A stretch of DNA of 64,000 nucleotides from CAZIVP01 sp964542915. GTDB taxonomy: Bacteria; Calditrichota; Calditrichia; Calditrichales; Calditrichaceae. Each line of letters starts with the position of its first letter. Position 1 is the first letter of the stretch. The notes beneath the pieces are model-generated. The model ran no database searches, was not told where the DNA came from, and saw nothing but the letters and a program-made list of their open reading frames with translations. This document shows, one piece after another, positions 19,001 through 26,699 of the stretch. A program made the position numbers and the translations under genes. The DNA is taken from contig CAZIVP010000003.1 in the NCBI GenBank assembly GCA_964542915.1, positions 186,001 through 250,000 of the forward strand. Direction: 5' to 3'.

Positions 19001-21214
19001 CAGAGCACCCGGTTCCCGCGGCTTGAATACAATATCGAGACTTTCGCCTTGAGAAGCGGTGTCAATCGTCATTGGGAATACGTCAGCTGCAATCGAAAAA
19101 CTTTCCGAAGCGTTGCTCTCAAGGCTTACGCTGTCGACCCTGAGAAGAGCATTACCTGTATTTGAAACCGTTACGTTACGGGTACGTTGCGAATCAATGC
19201 GTGTATCATTAAACGAGATGGTTCGTTCTGAAAAATCGATCACAGACGCCACCGACCGCGCTTGCAGCGTTATATCGAGAGTGTCCTTTAGCCAGGCATC
19301 GCTGATAATACGCACCAATCCCTCGGTTACGCCGATGGAATCGGGGGCAAAACGCAGGTTTAAATGCGCCGTATCGCCCGCCGATAAACGCAATGGTAAC
19401 GGGCGGCCCGAAAACGTCGCCCGGAAATGTTCGGGATTCAGATTCGCTGATAGTTTCACTTCATTGATATGCAGATCGGCCGTACCGGTATTGCGGGTAA
19501 TTACAGATAGGGATGAATCGGAGCGCGCCCAAACGCGCTCAAACCGGACCGTGTCTTTATCTATTTCGATGAGCGGGGCCGTTCCCTCGGCTTGAAGGTC
19601 TACAACCGTCTCACCTTCATCCGGATCATTGCTCAAAATAATCAGAGAGTCCCGGATTGTTCCCAGAGTATCCGGTTGATATCCGATGGTTATGGAATCG
19701 TTCTTGAACGGAGCAATGGTCGAAAGTGTATCTTCATCCGCCAGGTAAAAAGGCGGCTGTAATAGAAACTTCCAAATTCGAAGGGTGTCAGAACCGACAT
19801 TAAAAATATTAAGAAGTCGATCTTTTGTTTCGTTCACGCGCACCAGTCCGAATTTCAAGGTGCTGGTCTCCAAAAAAATATCGGAAACCACGCCGCGTCC
19901 AAGCAGTGGAATTATATGTTGATCCAGATCGCTAATGATTTCGAGTTGCGTCTGGGAAAAAACACCGGTTTTCGTGGGCCTGAACGAAACGCCGACTTCC
20001 GCACTGTCGAACGGCGCCAACTGCCACTGTGTTGTATCCGCCATAAAAAAAAGGCTGTCTCCGCCCGTCGGTGTTAAATTTTCAATGGTCTGTAAAGTAT
20101 CGCGGTAGTTCTTAATCCGAATAATCCTTCTCTTGGTGCTGTCCACCGTTACATTACCGAAATCCAGCGTGTCCGGTTTTACATACAGCGGTTCAAACCA
20201 GAGACTTGCGCCCTTTCCGCCATAGGCGCCCATATCATTGCGCACTCCACCTTTTGAAGGAGGAAAACAGCGATCATTATAAAAAACATTGGGATCACCG
20301 CCATCAATACACGGCGATTGTTCCGTTAGTTGAAAGGTCCGCGTTGTATCGCTAAAAGCGGGGTTAACGTTGATATTGCCGACGCCGTCAAAGGTTCCTT
20401 CCACATTACTGTAACGTATTTCAATATTGTCTGTACTGCCGCCAACCTGATTGGTATTCCCGTAAATGATGCTATTAAGCAGGTTTGCCTGGGCGCTCGG
20501 GGCAAATACGCCGGTGCCCTGATTGTAAGCAATGACGCTGTTTACAGCTTCCAGAGCCATGCCAGCGCTCATGATGAATACGCCGCCCTGTCCGTTATTG
20601 GCAACAATCGAATTTTCCAGACCCATGTCGCCATTCTCAATGTTGACTCCGATTTGCTCGTTAGCGTTAATGATGGAATTGTAAACACTTAAATGGGCAT
20701 TATCGGCGAGTATTATACCATGACCGGCATTTTGTTTGATGGTTCCACGATTAAGCGTAGCGCTTATGCCGGAGAGTTTTAAACCGTGGCCGTTATTGCG
20801 ATTCAGTGTAAGATGTTCCAGGGTAACGTTCGCTCCCCGAATTTCCACAGCTGCTGTATCGGAGTCGGCAATCCGGACATAACGCAACTGAGATTCGGTA
20901 ATACTCTCTTTAAATTCGAGTCCCGGCCATCCGATATCGGTACCCGGTAACGCACTGAAAATAATTGTATCCTCTTTACTGCCCGACGCAATCAATCGCC
21001 CCGTAATTTCGAACAAATGATTACCCGTAAAATGAATCGCCGCGCCCTGTTGGATCGTCAAGTTTTTCACATTGATGTCGCCCACAACTCTGTACGGCGA
21101 TTCTGCTTTCGTCCAGGTTTCGCCGACGATCGATCCCGAGACATCGGTTTGCGCAGATAGGGACGCAAAGGACAAACCAATCAATAATCCGGTGATAATA
21201 ATAGCTCTATTCAT
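16046..21214 (-). CDS. Giant secreted beta-helix / ASH-repeat protein with T9SS sorting domain
   Basis: This 1722-residue protein has a signal peptide (residues 1-21, ending LSAQ). A right-handed parallel beta-helix follows (about 45-335; repeats with NSII, NSIV and NSVI turns). Next come about eight ASH-type (choice-of-anchor D) repeats of roughly 105 residues, each starting with a LDFG/IDFG-like strand and containing SNTGN-like and YSNDP-like turns (about 340-1200). The C-terminus (about 1640-1722) has QNYPNPFNQSTAVEY and a final PVSSGIYFLVVQ strand, the T9SS type-A sorting domain. It is therefore expected on the cell surface, possibly as an adhesin or scaffold. It lies between a small TPR-like protein and a hybrid histidine kinase with gaps of 14 and 16 bases. 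The ligand is unknown. Confidence 0.88.
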   Translation of the reverse strand: MNRAIIITGLLIGLSFASLSAQTDVSGSIVGETWTKAESPYRVVGDINVKNLTIQQGAAIHFTGNHLFEITGRLIASGSKEDTIIFSALPGTDIGWPGLEFKESITESQLRYVRIADSDTAAVEIRGANVTLEHLTLNRNNGHGLKLSGISATLNRGTIKQNAGHGIILADNAHLSVYNSIINANEQIGVNIENGDMGLENSIVANNGQGGVFIMSAGMALEAVNSVIAYNQGTGVFAPSAQANLLNSIIYGNTNQVGGSTDNIEIRYSNVEGTFDGVGNINVNPAFSDTTRTFQLTEQSPCIDGGDPNVFYNDRCFPPSKGGVRNDMGAYGGKGASLWFEPLYVKPDTLDFGNVTVDSTKRRIIRIKNYRDTLQTIENLTPTGGDSLFFMADTTQWQLAPFDSAEVGVSFRPTKTGVFSQTQLEIISDLDQHIIPLLGRGVVSDIFLETSTLKFGLVRVNETKDRLLNIFNVGSDTLRIWKFLLQPPFYLADEDTLSTIAPFKNDSITIGYQPDTLGTIRDSLIILSNDPDEGETVVDLQAEGTAPLIEIDKDTVRFERVWARSDSSLSVITRNTGTADLHINEVKLSANLNPEHFRATFSGRPLPLRLSAGDTAHLNLRFAPDSIGVTEGLVRIISDAWLKDTLDITLQARSVASVIDFSERTISFNDTRIDSQRTRNVTVSNTGNALLRVDSVSLESNASESFSIAADVFPMTIDTASQGESLDIVFKPREPGALEAKLQFYSNDPLNDSTFIMLYGKGIAPAAQLSHSALDFGSVLVGSDSSRTLSISNTGNEPLKIDSLKLTGTDTAFYSWQTDALPATIAADDEPLGIQLTYAPVDTGVSLSQLHIYSNDPQQNDKSIALTGYGVRPILYPGETELAFGTHPVSGDTTILLPLENIGNTTLNISNMEILGADSSAFLLPDGNDPLIILPGGKDTLSIRFAPTTGGSKQATLRLYSNDPFEKTQDIILSARAGIANLRMSRSAIDFGRIQIGQSHVISVNILNNGDAYARIDSIILSGEDASAFMLSAPDIPFRVSADGDSQNIHIQFQPDRPGLKDAQLVINSFNTLNVDLKGTAIFPDAPYISSSDTTIDFNSPFINETVERRIHLFNFGALELQIDSAGISGAHASQFQLLGPELPAAVRSVDDSLMLTLQYQPIAAGEKEAQLDLFYNDASRSPFRIKLYGGANVDETPAQFNMDTSALVFNYNEDTLVEVGISDAETEIAQVRMYLRRAGEPDFDEQIMQSGANSIWSATVSGAFVTERGLEYYFEADHGGRTSVFPEGGKANPLGANIHIEHISFPTATVPTLYQMISIPLQTGGQDLRNLFTDDLGNYDSKNYRVFTWDHQNETFEELNNLDYVPQPGRAVWLVTRDSILLDLENVTSVPTTNPYSIHLHEGWNMIATPFAFDVDWQSVSQWMTLYHYNGNGWVNASVMEPFEGYAVKAIKDTTISIIPLEADTTQALQKTQRADEEDAGWRIQLIAERGRFRDEHNFAGARINAKEQWDKNDAFEPPGVDRFVSLYFDRSDWQPYPDRYNTDIRALNQEGYEYDFTIKSNINGRTTLTVKSEQLPDSYDWVIVSPATGVKYDGQEIHIDQENQRFILIVGSEKYISGSLEQYRKTPETFEIQQNYPNPFNQSTAVEYQLPEPTDVAVFVYDILGRKVATLTKRQTMEAGYYTVHWDGNNGAGFPVSSGIYFLVVQSGIGNRTIKMVLKR

Positions 21215-21228
21215 CGTTACGCTTGGTG

Positions 21229-21792
21229 TTATTTATGATGATTATCGGGCCAATCCGGCGGCAACGGCAATGCATTCTGCTCGTCCGATTTATCGTCGCC
21301 TTGTAAAAACAGGTATATACCGGTTCCAATGACTGCCGCCCCGCCGGCGCCAATCCAATACCAGTGGTTCCAGCCGCCGGCCTTTTTAATGCCCTTCTTT
21401 TGTTCAATAGTTTTCGGAAGCGTTTTCTCTCTCTCCTCTTCAATGAGTTCTACAAATTGCGGCGGCTCCTGGTCGATAGTTGGACGGTAATCAGGAAACT
21501 GCTCGAGCAGGGACCGGGCGATTCGTTTGGCCGCGCTTACATTGCCCTTGGCCTGCACCGCCTGCGTCAAAATCTTGTAAGCATTGAGTTTTAATGAATC
21601 ATCACTAACATTTTTCTCAAGACAAGGTCGAATCATTTGGATGGCTTCATCAAACGTCCCTTCGTAATAAAGTGTTTGTGCTTGTTCAACGGCATTACGG
21701 CAAGAATCCGGTTCCGTTTTTGCCGTTTGCCCCTCCACAGCTATTGCCCATAATAATATGAAGTTAAAGATGAAAGTAATATTGCGCGGCAT
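21229..21792 (-). CDS. Small TPR-like protein with signal peptide and C-terminal membrane helix
   Basis: The 187-residue product starts with a hydrophobic signal segment (NITFIFNFILLWAIAVEGQ). A helical TPR-like region follows (AQTLYYEGTFDEAIQMI, then AKGNVSAAKRIARSLLEQFPDYRP), and the C-terminal part has a membrane helix (GAGGAAVIGTGIYLFL) and a polar tail. The frame can be extended to 21837, but the ATG at 21792 puts the signal peptide at the N-terminus. The upstream ribosome-binding site (GAAGGG) is moderate. It sits 14 bases before the giant ASH-repeat gene and 140 bases after the PEGA kinase gene. This suggests an accessory role for either; no named family was recognised. Confidence 0.7.
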   Translation of the reverse strand: MPRNITFIFNFILLWAIAVEGQTAKTEPDSCRNAVEQAQTLYYEGTFDEAIQMIRPCLEKNVSDDSLKLNAYKILTQAVQAKGNVSAAKRIARSLLEQFPDYRPTIDQEPPQFVELIEEEREKTLPKTIEQKKGIKKAGGWNHWYWIGAGGAAVIGTGIYLFLQGDDKSDEQNALPLPPDWPDNHHK

Positions 21793-21932
21793 GGCACCCT
21801 TCACTCTTCTCTGATGAATAAACATTCGCCCGTTCAAACGAAAATACCCATTTTTTTTAAGTTACAAAAATTTAAATTTGTACTTCCGATCCAAATGCCC
21901 AAACACTTTACTGCCTGCCTTGATAGAGTGAA

Positions 21933-24089
21933 TTATCTGATTTTTTGCAGAATAAATTTTTGTGGTTCAAGGCCGTTCTGCTTCACCGTAATGGTTTTTG
22001 GACCGTTCACAAGCCGATACCCATCCATTTGTACTGAAATGGTATGGGTGCCGGGTTTCAATTCGACCCGACGCGGGGTTTTCTCTGTCGTTGGTCTGCC
22101 GTTAATAACGATTCGCGCCCAAACCGGTTTACCGCTTTGATCAAATGCAGTGATGCTCACGGGTATCTTGCGGTTAAAATCGATGACCACGGTTTCCGCC
22201 TCCGGATTTTCAAGCTGAATGGCTTTTTGTCTTCTTCCGAGGGTGGGATGAACGGCTTCAATGGTATGCTCGCCCAATGGCAACGAAACGTTGTATTTTA
22301 CATTCGTATCTTTCTTATGCAGCTCGCCGTCTATATAAATGGATCCCCACGGTTTTACAAGTACGGAAAGGTTCGCCCTTTTAGGCTCCAGCCGCCCTTC
22401 TATTCGCGCCTGTTCGCCCGCGCCGAACCGTACCTTATTTGTGTAAGGCATATAACCGTCGGCTTCCATCCTTAGCGTGTATTCCCCTGGTTGAATGCTG
22501 TCAATTCGGATTGAACGGTTACGTTTTTTCAGATGTCGTTCATCCAACCAAACCTCCACTTCCACGGGTTGCGAATGAATGGTAAGCGTGCCATAACGTG
22601 TTTCGGGGGCGGCTTTTTCTCTTGAATTTGTTACCGAATGTTTATTGCCGTCCTGATTGGTTCGTGTGCTCAACCTTTCGTTTTTTTCGCTTAATTTAGT
22701 TGCCGATACTTCCTCGTCTTTTTTTTCAGGATACCCGATGTCGCTCTTCGTTTCCTGTGTTTTGTTTAATTGCACAAAAATACGATAACTGCTATTCCTG
22801 AACGTTGCCGTGGTGTCGAAGGGCTGGAAGCCTTCTTTGATAAAAGAAAGATTGACGCCGCCCGCAGCAACTGCATGATTCGAAATTGGCGTCTTGCCGA
22901 TTTCATCTCCGTTAATCCTTACCAGGGCGCCTGCGGGTTCGCTCTCCAGAGTAACCGAGGCAACGGCAGGCGTTTCTCTTTTTTCTTTGTTCGCCGACCG
23001 CGGCATGAGAAAAACCATCACAATGGCAAGAGCAACTAGTACCGTAAAAACCACAGCCATCGTCTTCCAAGATCGTTTTAGCGGAGTATCGGGCGAAATT
23101 TCATCGCCTTCAAATTCGGCCTGAGATTCTTTAACCCGATCGACCGGCTCTTGTTCTTTTTTGGGAAGTTCCCCGGATTCCTTAATTTCCGGAAGTTCAA
23201 CCTGATTGTCAGGCGTAATATGCGGAATATCGACCAGCGTCTGTTTTTGTCGAAAAAGATTGACAGCTTTTTGCAGTTCTGCTACACTCTGAAAGCGGTT
23301 ATCCGGTCGTTTGGCCATGGCTTTGGCCACAATAATATCCAGATTATCTGGAACGAGGGTATTGGACTCCGAGGGCGGCGGAAAATCGTTTTTAATAATC
23401 TCTTCGCGCAAGTCAAAATCCGCCGTATCCATATTGAGCGGTACTTTTCCGGCGAGCATTTCGTACAGCGTTATACCCAGCGCATAAACGTCGCTGCGCA
23501 GGTCGGTAAAGCCCAATCCACGCACTTGCTCGGGAGACATGTATAAGAGCGTGCCGCCGCTCGCCATGGTTTGGGTGTGGCTTGTATTATGATGGTCTTT
23601 CGCAAGACCGAAATCCGTAACCTTAACCAACCCCTCCTTCGAGAGGAGCACATTGGCGGGCTTAATATCGCGGTGGATAATACCCACACCGTGAGCATGA
23701 CCAATCGCATTCAACATCTGATCGAAAATATCCAGCGCTTCTTCTACAGGCAGAGGACCTTCTTTTTTAATCTTATCGGTGAGACTCGTACCCTCAACAT
23801 ATTCCATCACAATAAACCATTGATCATTTTCTTCGCGAAGATCATAGACCTGAACAATGTGCGGATTTTGCAAGCGCGCGAGTGTGCGGGCTTCGCTTTG
23901 AAAGCGTTTTAAGAAATTTTCCTGCATGGCCAGGGCGGGACTGATCATCTTCAATGCGACCATTTTTTCAAGGCGAACGTGGAGCGCCTTGAATACCAAC
24001 CCCATACCGCCGCGTCCCAAAACATCCAGGATACGATAATTGTCTACTAATTTACCAATGTATGATGATTTCATGTCATTAAAATGCAT
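21933..24089 (-). CDS. Ser/Thr protein kinase with C-terminal PEGA domains
   Basis: The 718-residue protein has a complete bacterial Hanks-type kinase domain (about 18-280): glycine loop GRGGMG (25-30), VALK lysine Lys47, catalytic loop HRDIKPAN with Asp141, and TDFG with Asp159. A single membrane helix spans about 343-362. Four PEGA-like beta domains follow (SVTLESEPAGALVRING; GTLTIHSQPVEVEV; ANLSVLVKPWGSIYIDG; and the last to the C-terminus). The topology places the kinase in the cytoplasm and the PEGA domains in the periplasm, where such domains are thought to contact envelope components. Met1 (24089) or Met6 (24074) could be the start; neither has a good ribosome-binding site. It is the first gene of the kinase, TPR, ASH-giant, histidine kinase run. 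Confidence 0.92.
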   Translation of the reverse strand: MHFNDMKSSYIGKLVDNYRILDVLGRGGMGLVFKALHVRLEKMVALKMISPALAMQENFLKRFQSEARTLARLQNPHIVQVYDLREENDQWFIVMEYVEGTSLTDKIKKEGPLPVEEALDIFDQMLNAIGHAHGVGIIHRDIKPANVLLSKEGLVKVTDFGLAKDHHNTSHTQTMASGGTLLYMSPEQVRGLGFTDLRSDVYALGITLYEMLAGKVPLNMDTADFDLREEIIKNDFPPPSESNTLVPDNLDIIVAKAMAKRPDNRFQSVAELQKAVNLFRQKQTLVDIPHITPDNQVELPEIKESGELPKKEQEPVDRVKESQAEFEGDEISPDTPLKRSWKTMAVVFTVLVALAIVMVFLMPRSANKEKRETPAVASVTLESEPAGALVRINGDEIGKTPISNHAVAAGGVNLSFIKEGFQPFDTTATFRNSSYRIFVQLNKTQETKSDIGYPEKKDEEVSATKLSEKNERLSTRTNQDGNKHSVTNSREKAAPETRYGTLTIHSQPVEVEVWLDERHLKKRNRSIRIDSIQPGEYTLRMEADGYMPYTNKVRFGAGEQARIEGRLEPKRANLSVLVKPWGSIYIDGELHKKDTNVKYNVSLPLGEHTIEAVHPTLGRRQKAIQLENPEAETVVIDFNRKIPVSITAFDQSGKPVWARIVINGRPTTEKTPRRVELKPGTHTISVQMDGYRLVNGPKTITVKQNGLEPQKFILQKIR

Positions 24090-24409
24090 TTAATAAAATT
24101 GAATCTATCACCTTACAAGCGAGGACTTGTTTGTGATTATTTATAAGGGATAAAACCGCCGTTAGAAATCTGTTCGGTCGTCTGGTCTGCTTTTCCTCAA
24201 TTAACGATCGCAGCTCAGGCAGGCGCTGACGCCGGCCTACGACAAGCAAAGCTTCAGTACTCTTAATGCCGGTAAACAATGCTTATCACACACACCATTA
24301 AAACAATGCTTCTTTGAACTTTATCGGGTATATCCGTCTTATCTTCGTCCGAATGCAATAAAACTTAAATAATTTAGGAGTTGGAAAAAAGTGCTAAATG
24401 AAATATATT
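24090..24409. other. Intergenic region upstream of the PEGA kinase
   Basis: This 320-base space holds no gene I can support. It contains an 11-base direct repeat, AAACAATGCTT, at 24274-24284 and 24301-24311 (period 27). It is probably the upstream region of the kinase gene and the downstream flank of the HAD gene. No clear -35/-10 pair or intrinsic terminator was identified. Confidence 0.4.
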
Positions 24410-25246
24410 TCAAGATTTTAACTTGATTCCGGATCGTTCAACGGCGTCACTAAATCCGCTATTTTCATAACTTGCGGCGGTTTCAAACAGAGCGCTTAAA
24501 TATTCCGGGGCATTGGCGACAACAAAAGACCGTCCGCACCATTGCAACAAATCCAGATCGTTATAATCATTACCAATACCCAGGACTTCCGTAGCATTAA
24601 TATGCAAATGATCAGCCAAACGAGCCGATGTGGCGCTTTTTGATACCTCGGGTGGGAATATTTCGATCCAACAGGAACGGTGATCCAACGGCGAGGTGGT
24701 CTGAACCACATTAAGCGGTATGAGCTCCTCTCGGATAGCTTCAACCAATGCGTCCCCATCCGGGTGAATCGCAATGATTTGCGAGGCAGCGACATAGTGA
24801 TCCGCGACAGGGTCGAGCGGGCTGGCATATGTTTCGTAGAGTTGAATGCGATCCCAGAAATCAGGATTCTCTCTGCCATTGGCGTAATACCTGAAATAAT
24901 GGTTATCGGGAACGGGTGGATGCAGCATAAAATCCAATTGGCGGTTCAGTAAAATTTGTACGGTTTTGCTCACCTCCGCCGCCGCCAACGAGCAGGCGAA
25001 CAGAACGCGTTGATTTGGCCAGTCAATCAGTCCGAGACCGGATGAAAATATTACATAATCCACGGGGAAATCGTCCGGTATTACTTTCCTCAATGAATAA
25101 AGAGAACGGCCTGTTGCAATTACCCTTACGACGCCGGTTTTCTTCAGGCGCTTTAATGTGGTCCAATCTGCACGGCTAACCTGTTGACGGGCGTTCAATA
25201 GCGTGCCGTCCAGGTCGGTTACGACCATTTTTATCTGTCGGCTCAT
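24410..25246 (-). CDS. HAD-superfamily phosphatase, Cof type
   Basis: This 278-residue cytoplasmic protein has the HAD nucleophile motif MVVTDLDGTLL (motif I), the ATGRS threonine motif II, and the GIGNDYNDLDLL acidic motif IV. The Cof/IIB-type cap lies between residues about 85 and 190. Such enzymes dephosphorylate sugar phosphates, nucleotides or flavin precursors, and the substrate cannot be told from sequence. It is isolated between the PEGA kinase and the flagellar operon with gaps of about 300 bases on both sides, so it is probably its own transcription unit. Confidence 0.85.
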   Translation of the reverse strand: MSRQIKMVVTDLDGTLLNARQQVSRADWTTLKRLKKTGVVRVIATGRSLYSLRKVIPDDFPVDYVIFSSGLGLIDWPNQRVLFACSLAAAEVSKTVQILLNRQLDFMLHPPVPDNHYFRYYANGRENPDFWDRIQLYETYASPLDPVADHYVAASQIIAIHPDGDALVEAIREELIPLNVVQTTSPLDHRSCWIEIFPPEVSKSATSARLADHLHINATEVLGIGNDYNDLDLLQWCGRSFVVANAPEYLSALFETAASYENSGFSDAVERSGIKLKS

Positions 25247-25533
25247 TCATCCTAATTCGTTATTGCGGATAAACGTAAGATAGAACAGCCGATGGCGGAT
25301 TACAAGCGGTTTTGGAGGATTGTAGCTTCAGGTGTGGTGTTTATACAAATAATACGAAAAAAGCCTGATACGTCATTTTCCTTCTCTGATTTTTCATTGT
25401 GATTCAAACCGATTTCCAATGTTCTCTTTTGAGAACATTAAATATCAATGGGCTAAGAATACATGCAGAAAATAAGCTCAAAAAGCAGGAGCGAAAGGAC
25501 GGGATTTTTGTTAAGCTCCGGCGTATCGTCCCG

Positions 25534-25893
25534 TTATTTCTGTTTCAAATAATTCGGCAGATTCAACAGTTTGTCCACTATCCGATCCACCACTTCAGGT
25601 CGTGAGTAATGGTCGTTCTCAATATTTTCCCGAACGGCCTGAATTCTCTCGTTTTGCGGTTCGCTTTCGTCGCTTTCTTTCACGGTTTGAACGTAGTGCT
25701 CGGCTTCCGTCTTTACCGCCGCCAATTCCCGCGCCGTCTCCGAAATTCGAGCGCTGTCTTTGGCCGAAACCTTGTTTCCCGAATTATCGCTCTTATCCGC
25801 CTTTTCCGATGGTGCGGGTTTATCCGCAGATGAATTTTTATTCAATTTGGCGGTTTGAGCGGCAATGTTTAAGATATTTTTTATGGAGGCCAT
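25534..25893 (-). CDS. flgM: FlgM-like anti-sigma-28 factor
   Basis: The product (119-121 residues) has a disordered, charged N-terminal half and a helical C-terminal half of the FlgM type: ISETARELAAVKTEAE, then NERIQAVRENIENDHYSRPE and VVDRIVDKLL. FlgM binds sigma-28 and is exported once the hook is complete. ATG at 25893 has AGGGA five bases upstream. The ATG at 25899 in the same frame overlaps the preceding stop by four bases and is also possible. It is the last gene of the flagellin operon and shares the strand with all five upstream genes. It is longer than enteric FlgM because of the low-complexity N-terminus. Confidence 0.75.
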   Translation of the reverse strand: MASIKNILNIAAQTAKLNKNSSADKPAPSEKADKSDNSGNKVSAKDSARISETARELAAVKTEAEHYVQTVKESDESEPQNERIQAVRENIENDHYSRPEVVDRIVDKLLNLPNYLKQK

Positions 25894-25895
25894 AA

Positions 25896-26312
25896 TCATC
25901 CCTGCCTGATATCTAATATGGATCGATTATTATTCAAATTTGAGGGTCTCTGACCCGCGGTATCGGCATGTTCCCTGATAAATTTAAGCTTTTTATTTTG
26001 TAAGCTTTGATAAATCTGGCGATCGATCTCGACCAATTGTTCCGCAATATCAGAAATTTCCCTCAGAACCGCATCGGCCCGCTCACTGCTTTCATCCACA
26101 GCAAGATTCGCCCGTTCTTTTTCCAATTTCTGTATTTTTTCAACCCACTCCTGCCGGTAGTGTACCATATTCGAAATCACATTGACAGGCAACTGGTTTA
26201 CCTCATCTCTGAACTTTTTTGAAAATTGCAGCACCGTTTTGAAAAAATCAAGCTCCTGATCCAAAATGGCCTGTAACTTTTCTGAAGAAGTCATATCCGG
26301 CTGATGAAACAA
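25896..26312 (-). CDS. FlgN-like flagellar export chaperone
   Basis: The product is an all-helical 138-residue protein with a long coiled-coil centre (QEWVEKIQKLEKERANLAV) and helical C-terminus. This is the size and character of FlgN family chaperones for hook-associated proteins. The start is set at a TTG (26310-26312) because GGAGGG lies six bases upstream and only one base separates it from the flaG stop. The open frame continues to 26429 through flaG and an internal ATG lies at 26294. Assignment rests on size, fold and position between flaG and the FlgM-like gene; sequence identity to FlgN is not obvious. Confidence 0.6.
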   Translation of the reverse strand: MFHQPDMTSSEKLQAILDQELDFFKTVLQFSKKFRDEVNQLPVNVISNMVHYRQEWVEKIQKLEKERANLAVDESSERADAVLREISDIAEQLVEIDRQIYQSLQNKKLKFIREHADTAGQRPSNLNNNRSILDIRQG

Positions 26313-26313
26313 T

Positions 26314-26679
26314 TTAAACCCTCCTTTGAAATAGTAAACCCGCAAGTTCTTCCTGTTTGTCCAATCGCTCCATGACCTCTTGCGGTGGAATCTTGCGAAT
26401 AACTTCGCCCGTTTCCTTATCCATAACAATAATGACTGTACGATGGCTTTGCCGGTCGATGGAGAATCCGATTTTCGTACTGAACGATTTCAGATGCTGC
26501 TTCAACTTTTCCACCAGTTTTTCCGCATCAACGGCGCCGCTTTCCCGCGGCGTTTCGTCTTTTTGTTTTGTGGGCATTTGCTTCGGAGAGTCTTCGGCTC
26601 TCAACTTGGCGTCGTTGCCCGGATAAACCGGTTGTGGTTTTTCCAGCTTGCTGTTGGATTGAATTTTTAAGTCTTCCAT
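26314..26679 (-). CDS. flaG: FlaG family protein
   Basis: The 121-residue protein has a disordered, charged N-terminus (about 1-50) and a compact C-terminal FlaG domain. The signature is GFSIDRQSHRTVIIVMDKET followed by GEVIRKIPPQEVM. FlaG proteins influence filament length or assembly in polar flagellates. The ATG at 26679 is preceded by GAGGTGAATC. It follows fliD by 20 bases and directly precedes the FlgN-like gene. Confidence 0.88.
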   Translation of the reverse strand: MEDLKIQSNSKLEKPQPVYPGNDAKLRAEDSPKQMPTKQKDETPRESGAVDAEKLVEKLKQHLKSFSTKIGFSIDRQSHRTVIIVMDKETGEVIRKIPPQEVMERLDKQEELAGLLFQRRV

Positions 26680-26699
26680 GATTCACCTCGTGGATTTAA

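Noticed and set aside
24079..24279. 66-codon minus-strand ORF upstream of the PEGA kinase
   Set aside because: It begins with TTG without a ribosome-binding site, overlaps the kinase start and lacks any conserved pattern.
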